Shown here: piece after piece, positions 26,248-39,689 of the stretch
How the letters are laid out: each line of letters opens with the position of its first letter
Position numbering within the stretch: the stretch's first letter is position 1
Notes under the pieces: model-generated
The model's database searches: none
The model's input: only the letters and a program-made list of their open reading frames with translations
What the model was told of the DNA's origin: nothing
From: Gossypium raimondii
Taxonomy: Eukaryota; Streptophyta; Magnoliopsida; Malvales; Malvaceae
DNA length: 64,000 bases
Assembly: GCF_025698545.1 (NCBI RefSeq)
Contig: NC_068569.1
Location: 2,232,001-2,296,000 of the forward strand
Reading direction: 5' to 3'
Position numbers and translations under genes: made by a program

Positions 26248-28999
26248 AAAAAGGCTCAGTTTTCAATATCGAGTATGGTTATTTTCTTTGAGAATCCCCG
26301 CAAATTGTTTGTTATTTTATCCCGGCTTCTCTTCTGATTTTGTTCACCTTTTTCTTTTTCTTTTCCATTTAGCCTTTTCAAGTTTTCCATGTAGTGCTGG
26401 TACAATAAGCTAAATAGAAGTAGTTTTCAACAGTTCTCTCCATGCAAAGTATATGTAGTGGTTTGTTGTATAGTCCATTTAAATTTAGAGAGTGCAAATG
26501 CCTAAATCTAGTCGGGTTTTGTGGTGGTCGAGGAAGTGGATTGGATAAAACATGGAGTTAAAAATTCCAATTTTAATTCCATTGGGGCATGAAACAAAAG
26601 GAGACAATAATCTCTTAAGCTTAAATAAGTTAAAAAGATATCATCAAGAAAGACCAATCTCAATCAGTTGAAGAGATCTTAATTAATTCTATGCCTAACC
26701 GGATGGTACATGTTAAAAGTGTTTTTAATCATCATAATGCGCCTAATCAAACAATCTCCAACTTCTTCCACAGCTAACATTCAATGAATCAATTCAATTA
26801 GTAATTTTGAGGCCCGTCAATCACCATACTCTCAAGACACTTAGATTTAAGTGACATCCATCCAACATACCTCATTACACTTCCACAACTGTTCACTGCA
26901 ACTTTTCAAGACATCTTTTCACACTTCATTCGAGAAGGAGCAAAACTGTCATAGTGAAGTGTTTTAATTTTACCAAAAAAAAAAGTATATTATTATTATT
27001 TTGGCCGGTGAAGATTAAAAAACATAGATAAAATCGCATTCTTTTTATTCTTTATAAAAATAAGTAAACGACAGCATAAGCCACGCGTGCGGTCTGTTAC
27101 AAATTTATAAGTCAAGAATAAAAATAAAATCAAATACTGGTAGACTGACACGTTGAGATCTTTCATCCGTACAAATAAAAACTGGCCCAGAGAGACTATT
27201 GGGGCGGGGGGTAATATTCTGGTACGAGGAGGTCCAATTTGCATCTTTTGTCTTGAAGCCACGTGCACGTCCGTTTTCAACATGTGACCATGTTAAATTT
27301 GCGAATAACGACGTCCAAAATCTAGAAGAAGTAAGAGAACCGTAGAAATGTTGTTTTATATATTTGGAATTTCGTCAAGTAAATATTATGTACCTATTCC
27401 CTTTTAGTATCTGATGAAATTAGTTTATACATACTAAAAATTAAGCTATTAACATAGTGTGCATGTGCGTACAAATCTTTTCCATTCTAGATAAATCCTT
27501 ATATCCCTTGTTTCTATAAAAAAAGTTGAATAATTAATTTATCTTGCTTAAAGTTAAAGCAACTACTAAATTAATTTTGATTATTATTGATGTTTATAAG
27601 AGTTTTTAGCAATTTCTTTCTGTTCTCCTTTTGAATTTAATATATAAATATATATTTCTTATTTTAGTTATTTTATTTAATTTACTATTTTTGGTTCAAA
27701 TTTAAAAGTATTTTCACCAAATTCGTAATCAATACATCAATTTCAAAAGCAATCAAAATTTTTAAAAATATCTAACGATGCCAACTATTAAACTAAAACT
27801 TAAAAATAAAAAATGCAAAATACTAACTTTTAATTTTTAAATCTTAAATTTCATAAGAAAAACAGTGAGTTTTTTGACATTATATTTTTGGGGTGTTTTG
27901 ATTAACCTAAAAACGACAAAGTATCATGCTTGCCTAGTCAAATTATTTTGTCAATCGTAACCTAATTTGATGATTGGGGTCATATCAAAGGTAACATAGT
28001 TTTGATTCTCTTAACATTTTTTTCCCTTTGACAAATAAAGGGAAAGATAGAACTAGTAACTAGAAAGTAACATTTGAATTGCCCCATCTGAGGTAAAGGG
28101 CTGAAACAAATGATTGTTACTAGCACTACTAAAATTGTTACATCATTCCTTTCTCACCACTCCCCATGCTTCACAGTTCGTCAATAAACCAAGTAAATTG
28201 TTTGTGATTTAAAAAAAAAAAACCAAAACAAAAACGATGGTCCCATAAATGGTAAAATAATAGGTGAGAGTATTTTAATATTGTTTGTGATTTTCTTTAA
28301 AATTTAAGGGAAAAATTGCCCAACAACTTGTGATTTACTACTGAACAGGAAAATAATTATAAAATTATTAGTTAGTGGAATTAAATGACGATGAATGGTA
28401 TGTTAAAACAGGAAGCCCACAAGATCAATTAAATTATCGATTTTAGATTTAACAGAAAAAATTAGAAAGAAATATTAATTTTACAAATAAGAATAAAATT
28501 AAAGACTTAGATTAATTTTAACCTGAATTTTTAAATTATTTTTAATCGGTTCAACTCGTCGATCAAAAAAATTCTCCACCCGTCCACCGCCTTTGCAACA
28601 CTAGGGGTCAAGCTGGATTAATAATTCCAAAGCCTCGATCACCACACAGCTCTGTCATCGCACAGTTTCCAAGTGTGCTCATGGCTAACGCCACGTTGTA
28701 GTCAAATAGCCTAACGTGGCAACGTCACAACTTAGTTTTAAATATGCTTCGATAACAAGCCCGTGACTCCAACACTACCGCCACTTGGATAATTTTTACG
28801 CAGTTGAAAGCGGGAATATTAAAGGAAAAAGAAAGAGCTCATAGATTTTTAGTCAACCACGGTTAATACAAACCAAACCATGGTTAAAACACCCATACTG
28901 TATACTACCAGCTTCTGCTAATTATAAGCAACCAAAGCTTGCTGGTGTTTCTATGTACATATCTCACAAACCCTGGACACCACCCAAAACAGAAAGAAA
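26248..28999. other. Intergenic region upstream of the CCCH gene
   Basis: No gene recognised. Open frames such as 26996-27283 on the minus strand have no domain. A possible TATA-like TAATTATAAG lies near 28918-28927, about 75 bases upstream of the zinc-finger gene ATG. Confidence 0.5.
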
Positions 29000-30103
29000 A
29001 TGATGCTCGGAGAAACTCATCGTTTTAATCCAACAGTCCACGTTCCACCTTGGCCTAACCTTGATGATGATCAAACGGCTGAGGTTCACTCTCCTCTCAA
29101 CTACAATGCACCCTGCAACCACTTCAACAACAACAGTAACCCGCCGTTTTACTTGCAGGAAGCGTTAGGAATGCTACGGCGTTACTTGCCATCAAACGAA
29201 CTGGATATCGAGTCGGACTCTGAGCTTTCGTTCCACCCGGATTCTCCGGTTGATGCTTGTTCTTGTGATCATTTCCGGATGTATGAGTTCAAAGTACGGA
29301 GATGTGGACGTGGCCGTGCGCATGACTGGACTGACTGTCCGTACGCTCATCCCGGTGAGAAAGCTCGTCGGAGGGACCCCAGGAAGTATCATTACTCTGG
29401 TACGGCTTGTACTGATTTTAGGAAAGGGAACTGTCGCAAAGGAGAAGCTTGCGAGTTCGCTCATGGGGTTTTCGAGTGCTGGCTTCACCCAGCTCGTTAC
29501 CGGACTCAGCCATGCAAAGATGGGACTAATTGTAGGCGTCGTGTTTGTTTCTTTGCTCATACTCCGGAACAGCTTAGGGTTGTCAGCTCTGTTGATTCGT
29601 ATGATGGTTCACCTTCCAGTGCTAAAACGCTGAGTTTTTCCGGTTCTCCTCCGATGAGTCCTCGAGCTGAGCCATCACCACCTATTTCGCCTATGGCTCA
29701 GTCGCTGAATCGATCTCTGGCTTCGGCTTCTATTAATGAGGCGGTAGCTTCTATGAGGAACTTGCAACTCGGCAAAGTTAAGTCTTTACCTTCATCTTGG
29801 AACGTACAAGTAGGCTGCTGCTCTCCCGCGTTCGGGTCTCCGAGAGGTGCAGTAATCCGACCCAGTTTCTGTAGCCTGCCTAGTACTCCGACCCAAAACT
29901 TGACCCGTCCTGCGGTTGGGCCCTTGGATTTCTGGGATGAAGCATGCGAAGAAGAGCCACAGATGGAAAGAGTGGAATCCGGTAGGGATTTACGTGCAAA
30001 GATGTTCGAGAAACTGTGTAAAGAGAATTCTTTGGAACGGGTTAACCCGACTCAGTCTTCTGGAGGTCCGAACGTGGATTGGGTTTCGGACCTGGTGAAG
30101 TAA
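29000..30103 (+). CDS. TZF: Arginine-rich tandem CCCH zinc-finger protein (TZF2/TZF3-like)
   Basis: Single exon, 367 residues. Plant RR-TZF proteins bind AU-rich RNA, move between nucleus and cytoplasmic granules, and act in ABA, stress and development responses. An arginine-rich region sits at about 88-130 ([19 protein letters not shown]). Finger 1 is C137-x7-C145-x5-C151-x3-H155. After exactly 16 residues comes finger 2, C172-x5-C178-x4-C183-x3-H187. This spacing is the plant-specific signature. The N-terminal PTVHVPPWP and the C-terminal [18 protein letters not shown] are typical of the Arabidopsis C3H20/C3H49 group. The Ser/Pro-rich region 195-240 is low complexity. Being intronless is normal for the family. 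The exact orthologue (TZF1, 2 or 3) cannot be fixed by eye. Confidence 0.94.
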   Translation: MMLGETHRFNPTVHVPPWPNLDDDQTAEVHSPLNYNAPCNHFNNNSNPPFYLQEALGMLRRYLPSNELDIESDSELSFHPDSPVDACSCDHFRMYEFKVRRCGRGRAHDWTDCPYAHPGEKARRRDPRKYHYSGTACTDFRKGNCRKGEACEFAHGVFECWLHPARYRTQPCKDGTNCRRRVCFFAHTPEQLRVVSSVDSYDGSPSSAKTLSFSGSPPMSPRAEPSPPISPMAQSLNRSLASASINEAVASMRNLQLGKVKSLPSSWNVQVGCCSPAFGSPRGAVIRPSFCSLPSTPTQNLTRPAVGPLDFWDEACEEEPQMERVESGRDLRAKMFEKLCKENSLERVNPTQSSGGPNVDWVSDLVK

Positions 30104-33100
30104 AAAGGAAAGGGAAGCTGGAAGTGATCTCGCTCGCTCGAAGTGAACATATAATTTTACATTATTATCTGATTTTATTTGAATCTTTTTTGAGTTTTCT
30201 TCTCACTGTGAATAGCTTCTGAAGAAGAAGAGAAGGAAATCTGGCATATATTTTGTGGTATTTGGTGAACCGAAATTGAAGATTTTGTATAAAAAAATCA
30301 AATATTATTTCCTACAAGCGTAGTTGGGAATCTTCTATGAACTTCAGAAGATCAGAACTCAAAAACAAGATCCTTGAGCTTTTGCGTAAGGTAGCAGACA
30401 ATGGATTACTCTCTACCTATATATATTAATGGTTTGATATTGTGCTTATTAAAGTGTAATTATTATTATTATTATTATTATCATCCAAGTTGCTGAATCT
30501 TTGTTTAGTAGTTATATTCTTATTAGTATTATTATAATTATCCATTAGCTTTGTATGTTCTTGTTGTGGTCCTGCATGCAAAGGAATTCAAATGTTTGAT
30601 GGTTTTAGAATAAACAAAGGTGAAGACTTTTGCCATTGAAGATGACGCAAACCCTGATCTTCCCAAAACTTCCAAGAATGTCGATGTTCGAAGTGTACTA
30701 GAAGTTAAATTAGTCAATTACTGAAAATCTTTCTTCGCCATCAAATATGGGTTCCTTGAAATGGAAATGGAGAATATGAGGATTTTCTGGTTAGTTTTGG
30801 ATGATTTTCTTAAAGTGACACCCTTGGGTTGGGAAAGCAATCAAAGCATTGTTTGTTTCCTTTTTTTTGAACTAATCTAGAGTTTTGAGGAGTAGCCCAG
30901 TTTTTTCTTTTTACCAGTTAAGATGGTCACATGGTGGTGGTGGGGTATTATTGAAGTGTAAAAAGGAACATCTATGAAAAGAGGAAGCAGAGAGTTTTAA
31001 TTATTAGCCCTTCCAACACGCAACACCATGAAATCCCATTCAACTGCTTTGATAAAGACGATGGTACGTTCATTTGATGATGATGAGGTGTTCTTGTGGA
31101 GTCCCTCTTAACTTGGGGCAATTTGGATGTGCAAAAAAACTGAGCCAAATTGTGGCTTTAGATTAATATAGACCCATCCATTTCTAAATAATAATGAAAG
31201 CTTGATTTAGACATCTTAGGTTAGCTTGAGGGTTTTACCATGATTATATGGTTTCATTCCTCTCATGCCGACTGTTTTGAGCTATTTGATGGTTTTTTCT
31301 AAAACAAATTACGCTCAATTTTAATAATTTTCAAAATACTCGCATACTAGTCGAAAACTTCCGTTTCAAAATTAATTTTTTCCATGAACCACGAAAAATT
31401 ATAGCATACAAATATTAACTGCAAAAAAGACTAATATTTTGTTATTGTTTGTGGCATTATAGTTATAGGTATATGAAGACATTTATACCCTCCTGAACTA
31501 AATTTATCAAAAGAACAAAGGAAGTTTGGGAAAAATGATTACGAAATTTACTGGCAAATTCTGACAATAATTGCATTGGTTTTCAATTCAATGATGTTAA
31601 AAGTAGCTTCTAAGTTACGCACAACTTTTGGTTGCTGTTTTTATTATAAAATATCATTTGGATCCTCAGAAGAAGGTATGGGTATTGGATTTAAAAGCTT
31701 ATTTCTGTATTGTAATATATGTTCAAACTCATCGTTCAAAATGAAACATACCACTCTCAGTTGATGAGTTGTGTATTTTTTTTTTGTCTATTTACAAATT
31801 TAGCCCTACAAACTAATCTTAAGCTCAAAAGATTGATAAATGAATTTTGGTATCTTCATCCAATGAATATGAATATTATGTCACAAAGCAAAAAAGAAGT
31901 TATTATTATCTACACCACTTCTTTTCTGACATGTTACTACATTTTGTTACTTTGATGTCATCTTTCATCTTATTTCTAACACCAATCTCCCAATTTAAAC
32001 ACTTTTAGTTTGAGTTATCCAGCAAATTGAACTAGGAAATATTAATGTTTAGCCTGATTATAACTCATAAGTTCAATTTAGTTTATTTTAATTAATTAGG
32101 ATATAAAAATCAAACCCTAAAGCTTTTTAAATGAACAAACATAAAATATAGATGCACTTCAACAATACAATTTTATCTCAGAATGTTAAATTCGGTGAAA
32201 GTAAAATTAAATTTCCCTTCAAATTAAGTTCAATCTTTTATTCTTTCGAATACCCTTTAATTTTGCTCATCCCCCTAGTATTTAAATGACAAATTAAGAA
32301 ATTTTCAGTTGTTATCGAATCTATAAAATCATTAAGCTGTGAAATTGTCTACAGCTATTTGCCGGCAAAGCTATGTTATCGAATCTATAAACACGTTTAC
32401 AAGTGCCAGAGTTGGCCTTAGGAGTCTTGCACCATACAAAAGAAAATTAAAAATATAATTTTTTAAAAACTACATTTAAAAATAAAATACTAAAAAGTGC
32501 AATTAAGTTACTGATATTCATAAAAACTAAACTTTCAAACTTTTCTTTTATGAGAATTTTACATTTCCTCATTAATAAATTATAAAATTTGATAGATATA
32601 CTTCAGCATTAACATTATTTTTGGTGAATCTAAAGATCAATATAAAAAATATTTATCAATTAATGCAGTTTTAGATTCCACAAACAGGATTAACGATCAA
32701 CAATTGTCCTATAAAGAGGTAATAAAATATTAAAAATAAATATTACTATTTTTTTAGCATACTTATAGAATTAAAAAAAAATACACGTATCAAATATTAC
32801 CAAAAAATTTTGACATTTTCTCAATAATAAACAATAAAAATTACGGGCACCAGAAAATGATTTAACATTGACACGCCTCCCAAATCCAGTCATCATTCAT
32901 CAAACCCAGACTCATTATTCATAGAAAATAATGCAATCTTTATTTAAGTCCTTGCAATCTTTTTTATGTACATTGAATGTTCTGAACAATTAATGCCATG
33001 CAAATTTAAAAGGCAAGATTCAATAATACAATGTGGTAGCTTCCCTCTCATGTTTTGCAACATGAACAAAACCAGTTCTCTACTAGACGCCTGAAGAACA

Positions 33101-33244
33101 AAAATATATCATAAAGTCAAATAACTAGCATCAAATAATGGCCCCATCATGGCTGGCTATGGTGAACTCCATTTCTCAGAGCAGTAGTCAATAAGATCCA
33201 TCTGTAATTCTCCCTAGAATAAACTGAACTAAGAATGAATTACC
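30104..33244. other. Intergenic region between convergent CCCH and VPS32 genes
   Basis: Holds the 3' ends of two convergent genes. An (ATT)n microsatellite lies at 30459-30481. The rest is AT-rich with no recognisable gene; open frames near 31576-31955 have no domain. Confidence 0.55.
30459..30481. repeat. (ATT)n microsatellite
   Basis: About seven ATT units, some 360 bases past the zinc-finger gene stop, possibly within its 3' untranslated region. Confidence 0.9.
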
Positions 33245-35653
33245 TTAAAGTGCCATCTCAGCCTGCAATGCTGCGAGTTCATCTTCCTCAGCTGTGCGCT
33301 TTGGAGCATTATGAGCTGGTTGCCTGCCAGCAGGAGCCTGCACCGCAGCTGCAGGAGCAGGAGCAGTTGTTGCAGGCTGGAGAAGCTGTTCTTCCAACTC
33401 AGCACCTTCAAGTTCTTCGAGTTCCGCTTCCAGTTCATCCTACAGCATCAAAGTTCTTACCATTTTAGCTGTGTATAAATGCTATACATGGTATTCATCA
33501 ACATTAGACAATAGCAGGAAAAGCGGAAGAAAGAATGCATCACAAAGTAATAACCTCATCAAAATCAGCAGCAGCTCCAATGGGAGTTGACAGTGCTTCC
33601 TGAATCTGTTTCATGTTCTCGGTTTGTTCATTGATCTCGTCCATTGTTTTGTCAACATCATCTATATTCCTGTAAAGAATGTCATATATTCAGTAAAACA
33701 ATGAGAATTATTCCCTGCACGAGCTTCATTGAGGCCCAAAAATGCTAATTTAGATTGTATAAATTTGCAAGTCAGCACACTCCAATAGTATGGTGAATGA
33801 CAATGCAACAGAAGAAATATATCGATCACATACGTTGCTTTCTGCATTGCCTTCATTGCAGATGCTCCACTTCTCAATGCATCTACAGTCTCAGTTGTGG
33901 CTTTAGCACCTTCTAACATTATCATCTGTAGAAGTTGATTTATAGCAATAATTATGGCCTCAACAGAAACAGTAGCAACTAAAAAAAGCCTCTTATGGAC
34001 AAATTCAAGCTCACCTGATCATGAATACGAAGCTGGAAGTTTCCAAGCTGTTCAATTTGCTGCTCATATAGTCTTTTTCTCTTCAAGCATTGTATAGCCG
34101 CTGCATAAGAGTAGCACCAATAAGTACTAAGACCAAACAATAGAAATTTGGCAACCAATACACACATGGGTTAAAAATAAGTAATGATTAATATATCACA
34201 TTATATGTAAGAATACATACCTAAAATGTTTTAACTTATTTCTACATGAAGACAAAATTTTGAATGTCAAAATTGCAAAGGACACTAGCACATTAGAAAT
34301 TAGAAAATCAGAATTAAATCTAAGCACACAAATGATAATCTACATCAGAAAATCAGTAAATGTCAGAAGAACATAAAGATGACAGATATTAAGAAAACAA
34401 AAGACTATAGAGACAAGATGGAACATTAGAGCGAATTAATTTTTTTCCACCTCTTTTGGAGCATCTTTACACTAATGTGTTCTGTCCTTTCTTTTGGAAA
34501 TTGAAATGAATAGAAACTAGTGGGGGAGGAGAATTATTTACAGAAAGAAAAAGAAAAAAAACCCAGCAAATTTCTAATATAAGTGCTAACAAAATATGAA
34601 TGTTACTCATGAAACTCCAACATAAGTAAGCTAGAAGCCATCACATGGTATGCTGCAAGACAGTTTTTTGTCTTTTGACACATCAAGAAACCAAACATGA
34701 AAGCTACTATAATTCACAAAATCAAAAGTCAGCCGGTTCCACTGAAACTTTATATATATTTCTGCATATATTGCAACTATACCTCTCTTGTTTTTCGCTT
34801 TGGTGAATTCCTTGGCCTTTTCAACCTCTGCAGAAGCCTTCTTCAGAAGTACTTTTTCCTTTTTCTCTAGCATTTCAAGGGTCTACATGATGGAGATCAA
34901 TATAGTCTTCAGTTAGGCAAAAGGTAGAAGAAAAACAATGTAAATTAATCAGTGGAAACAAATAAAGAGTCCCATTTTCAGTTCGCAGCACAACATTGAC
35001 AAAATTCCTATAAAAACATCAATCTCCATCATGCTGTCAAATTTCAGTGAGATCAACAAGGAATATGTACACACACACAAAAATTTCTTTTAATACTTAC
35101 ATTCGGTGATACTAATATGTACTATATTCATGTTTAGAAAACTACTTACTTTAATGCAAAAATTTAAGAGTTCAAACCAATCATGGCTGCTAAACTTCAA
35201 AGCACCGAATCCACTAGGATTGTGTTTGGAAACTTGGACTTCAAGCAATTGATTTGGATTTTGAAGATAGTGTAATTGAGTAACAGAAAAAATATAAATA
35301 ACATTCATGAATATTGTTCAAATTACACATTTTTTGAACGCCTATTCAATTGCATGACACATTCAATCTTAATTAATTCACACATGATGTAATCTATATT
35401 TATATAACTGTTTATACATGACCACAATTTATACAACAAATGAAATCTAAATTCCAATATTGAAATTCACGTTTCGAGAAATAGCACAAAAGACAGTTTT
35501 CAAATTCAATCATTTGCAGAACGCAAAATAAATCCAAAGCAAATAACTGAATTCCCAATAATAATAAAAATTAGCATATACCTCGTGTAATTTATCTAAT
35601 GAGGTTAGAGCATTTGGTTCCTGTTTGGGTTTTCCTAAAAGCCGGTTAAACAT
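33245..35653 (-). CDS. VPS32: ESCRT-III subunit VPS32/SNF7 (CHMP4)
   Basis: Core filament-forming subunit of ESCRT-III, which drives membrane scission in multivesicular body formation. Six coding exons: 35582-35653, 34783-34882, 34015-34100, 33834-33925, 33555-33669 and 33245-33439, giving 219 residues with continuous frame. The N-terminal MFNRLLGK is the amphipathic membrane-inserting segment. A basic helical core follows (CLKRKRLYEQQIEQLG, GAKATTETVDALRSGASAMK), then an acidic stretch (DELEAELEELEGAELEEQLL), an Ala/Pro linker and a C-terminal helix (TAEEDELAALQAEMAL) of the kind that binds Bro1/ALIX proteins. Close to Arabidopsis VPS32/SNF7 throughout. A Mutator-like element lies about 0.3 kb upstream of the ATG, on the promoter side. 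Confidence 0.95.
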
Positions 35654-35976
35654 GGTGAATTCCCCGAGATTGAACCCCCGATCTTCAGTTTAACAACAAC
35701 CGCCAATGTGATCAGACAAAAAAGAAACATAATCCATCAGTTGAAAACAGAAGAAGAAGAAGAAAAATATTCAAGCAATTAAATATAAGCGTTTAATTCA
35801 GAAGGTGAGAAAAGTTCCCACCTGTGAAATTAAGAGATTGAAAGATCTCTGGATTTCTTCGACGAAAGAAGGGGGAGGGGATTTTTATTTAACAGATTTC
35901 GATAGAAATAAAAGAGAGATAAAGAAATAATATTTTTGTTGGGTTAATTTAAGTAGTGAAATAATATCATATTATA

Positions 35977-37202
35977 GGGTAAATTACACCAATAGTCACT
36001 CAATTTTGGGATAATTGACGAAATAGTTTCTCAAGTTTTAATTTAGTCACTCAACTTTTGAAAAGTAACAAAACAGTCAACACTAATAATTTTCCGTTAT
36101 AGACGTAATGGAGTACCATTTTCGTTACAGACTTCCATTTTCCATCCCCATCTTCCTCACCATCCCTCCCCCCTAGTCTGATTCTCTCTACCTCTCCCCC
36201 TCTTCCCCACCATCCCTCCTCCTACTCTGATTCTTTTCCTCTCCCTCACCGTCCATTTGCTAACCCTCTTCCCCTACTCTGATTCTTTCCCTCTCTCCCA
36301 CTGTAAGAAAAGAAAAAGAAACCATCACGTGTAGAACATTTGAGTTCAAAAACATGGGAGACTCGGTAAAACCAACTATGATGGATGAAAGACAGTGACA
36401 AATAACAAAAAGCTTAGCCCAAGCAAAAATGAACATTGCTAAGCAAAAGCACCAGAAACCCAGCAGACTAAAACTTTTACGAGGAAGGAAGAAAAGATTC
36501 CCTAAAATCCAGAACCTAGCAGCGACTATATTCTCAATGAACTCCAGCAATGAAGAAACCAACACCCATTATTGGGATTCAAAACCTGGTAACAGATCTC
36601 TGATGTAAAGAGACCTGCAAAAAATAAAAAAAGAGAATGGTCGTATTCCCTAGAAAAGGTGTCTGAGTATCGGACAATGGAAGACCCATAGCTAATGGAC
36701 CCAAAAACTACACAAACTGCTAATACTAACAAAGGCTATTCTGAAGCTTCTCGAAGGGTCAAAACTCGAGTTGTTGATAATCCTATATTGCAACTTCGTT
36801 TAGAAAAGGATATCATACCTCCATAGCTGCTCTACTAGGTCAACTGCACCACTACTGATTGCCTTGCATTGTTGTAGATTTAACCCCAAGAGGGTCTGAC
36901 CCAATTTTCCAAGTGATGGCAGGCTTTTGTTAGAGAGCAGATTGCAAACCAATGTTTTAGGCAATTTTACTGCTAGGGGAGAGGGAAAGAATCAGAGTAG
37001 GAGGAGGGATGGTGGGGAAGAGGGAGACGGGGATAGAAAATGGAAGTCTGTAACGGGAAATGTTATCTCTGTTACATATATAACGGAAAATGGTTAGCGA
37101 TGATTAATTTGTTATTTTTTTAAAATTGAGTAACTAAATTAAAATTTGATTGATTGTTTTGTAGATAGCCTAAAATTGAGTGACTGTTGGTGTAATTTAT
37201 CC
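35977..37202. mobile_element. Mutator-like element (non-autonomous) in the VPS32 promoter
   Basis: 1,226 bases. The ends are inverted: GGGTAAATTACACCAATAGT on the left and GGATAAATTACACCAACAGT in reverse complement on the right. Similarity continues inward for about 240-280 bases, including C/T-rich repeats with the motif TCTGATTCT. The flanks are CATATTATA (35968-35976) and TATATTATA (37203-37211), an 8-of-9 match, as expected for the 9-base target duplication of Mutator elements. The middle, about 36300-36970, is unrelated to the ends and codes for no transposase. Two minus-strand open frames there (36260-36565, 36526-36732) have hydrophobic runs but no domain I recognise, so a captured host fragment is possible. 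Confidence 0.8.
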
Positions 37203-38282
37203 TATATTATATTATATTGTAAAAAAGTATTATATTATAATGGTTACTTATTTTTCGTTTAAATATATAATTTTTTATATATTTTTATTATATGAATAAT
37301 TTTTAGTTTTTAGGTATTCTCGAAAAGAAATTTAGTGGTTAACTTTTTCGCATTTTATAAATTTATTAAAAATATCGTTGATAATTCTCAACTAAATAGA
37401 TAATTGTTTTATAAGTTATTCATGTTTTATTTTAAAATAATATATGTAACAAAGTTTTTAATCAAACAGGTCAGTGGAGAAATTATTTTTTTAGCATTTC
37501 TTATAATTATCGAAATTTAAAATATATATTAGATTATTTTACAATATTGAAATAGGTGAAAATGTAATTAGTTAATAAATATATTCATAAAAGAATTTAT
37601 ATAAAAGAATAGGCTTTAGATAAATGACTAAGTAGAGATAACATAAATCATAATTTCTCAAGTTCAAATTTTTGTATTTTTTATTTTTATAAAATAAAAT
37701 ATATGAAAAGGCAAACCATCCTTAAAATAGGATAAATTTTACGATTAGTCATCCGATTATTAGTGTGTTTTATTTTGATTACTAAACTGTAAAAATATTC
37801 AATTTCATCACTAATGTTATCTTTTGATTTTATTTTGATCAACTTCCGATAAATTGTTAACAAAAAGATTACATGGTATTTTTAATTGGTATAATAATAC
37901 TTTTAGTCCTCAACAATTATACATTCTATTAATTTGGTCCTATTTTAAAATAATTTAATAAATTTAAACTTTCACATTTACAAGTTTTACCAATTTAGTT
38001 CTCAAACATATTTTTACAATTTTATTCAATAAAAATACACATGAATAAAAAATAATAATCATTTGATGTGTAAAATGTCATTTAATTATTAATTTTCATA
38101 AAATAAATTTTGATATTATTTCTTTTAAAACCCAAAAGTAAATTGGTAATCATATTCCTGTAAATGGGTGACGGTACTATCAAGCATCAACAGGTTTCTC
38201 CAATATAAAAGGAAGATTCAAAAATAATTAGTGACAAGTTGAAGCCAATTTTATTAACCCAACCCCACAAAATTAAAAATAT
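37203..38282. other. Intergenic region with a possible Mutator-like end
   Basis: AT-rich, no gene. A segment starting near 37733 (GGATAAATTTTACGATTAGTC, followed by the spaced pattern of the common plant Mutator-type MITE ends) looks like the left end of another such element. Its right end was not found nearby. Confidence 0.4.
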
Positions 38283-38455
38283 AGGGTTGATATCTCCCTT
38301 CTTTGATGATCATACCAAGGAATTCTATTTCTTTTTTATCAGTCTGCATCTTCCTTTCAGAGAGCATGATTCCATATTTGAAGATGATTTGTTGAAATTC
38401 TTCAAAGAGAGCTGCATGGCTTTCCTGATCTGGACTGTAAAGGAGAATATCGTCT
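38283..38455 (-). repeat. Pararetrovirus terminal redundancy, left copy
   Basis: Direct repeat of 45287-45462 from the reverse transcriptase region. Similarity stops abruptly on the outer side at 38283, which marks the junction with host DNA. Confidence 0.85.
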
Positions 38456-39620
38456 ATGTAGACTAGGGCCTTATCCATTATGGGTTGGAAAATCTTTATC
38501 ATAGCTTTCTGGAATAGTGATGGGGCTGTTTTAAGCCCAAAGGGCATCACTGTCCATTGATTGTTTGGGATACAAAATCTCGTTTTAGGCCTGTCTTCCG
38601 AGCTTATCCCCAATTGCCAAAAACTTGCCTTTAGGTCGAACTTGGAAAACTCTCGGGCTTTTGCAAGGCCTGAGAATAAAGTATTTCTGTTGGGCAAAGG
38701 AAATTTATCATCTTGAAGAAAATAGTTAAGAGGCTGATAATTAATTACCAGTCTTAACTTTTCTATAGCCTGTTCTGATCTTTTGTTGACATGAAATGCT
38801 TCACAAGCCCATCGTGAATCTGAGGCCTCTATCAACTATTGATCTAGTAACTGTTGACATTCTTCTTCTACTAGTCTGGGATGTTCTGGATTCATGCCCA
38901 TATGACTGACTTTTGTGGGGTTGATATCTTCATTATTCTTGAATGGCAGTTTAATGAAAAATTTAAAGCTTTTCCATAAAGGATTTTTGCATTTTTTCAA
39001 AAACTCCGAATGAGATTCAGCACAAGATCTTTCTTTTAATTCTTCTACTATCTGCTGGATTTTCACTACATCAATTGAGAATAGCTTGGGGTTTGGACAA
39101 AAGGTTTAAACATTTGTTTAAACTTTACCCATTCTGATAGAATCCTCAATTGTCTAACTTTGGTGTAAAGATCAAAACCAACAATGAAATCTTTTCCTGG
39201 AAGGTTTGATCCAAGGACTGTAGTAGTGACTGAACATCCAGAGAAAAACTAGATTCTGATAGGTTTGCTTCTCAAGTGTGTCGCAAAAACTTTGTTTGCT
39301 GCTGACTGAAAGTATCTGGTATAAGGTTCCCGCCATTCTGCTGGTAAAGCTTCAGGATTCATGATTGTTTCTGCTGCTCCAGTGTCAATGAAGGCAATAA
39401 CAGTGATCGGCTTACCATATTTTTCTAAGTAGATTGAGACTGGAACATGTGGTATGGGAATCTGGGAAAGACTTTGAGAGTTTAATTGCAGAGAATGGAT
39501 TGACTTTGGTTGAACCATAAATATTTCTGAAGATGATGACTCAGAGTCACTAAGCTCAATGCTCTGAATTGCACATAGCGACTGTTCATTGGGTTCATCA
39601 TCAATGGAGAACATTGATTC
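38283..39620 (-). pseudogene. Pararetrovirus protease and reverse transcriptase region
   Basis: Aspartic protease signature FIDTGAAET near 39385-39400 and reverse transcriptase motifs downstream, including the YIDDILLYS active-site block near 38450. These match caulimovirid RT. Fossil and not functional. Confidence 0.85.
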
Positions 39621-39689
39621 AATATCATCCTCTTCACCAATCTGGATTCCCGATTTTTGCAGCTTCTATTGGATCATCTTTGCACCCTT

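Noticed and set aside
29192-29633. Open frames on both strands inside the CCCH gene
   Set aside because: Shadows of the intact 367-residue frame, which has all zinc-binding residues.
33235-33468. Plus-strand open frame rich in Gln and Leu
   Set aside because: Antisense to the last exon of VPS32, which is confirmed by splice sites and family match.
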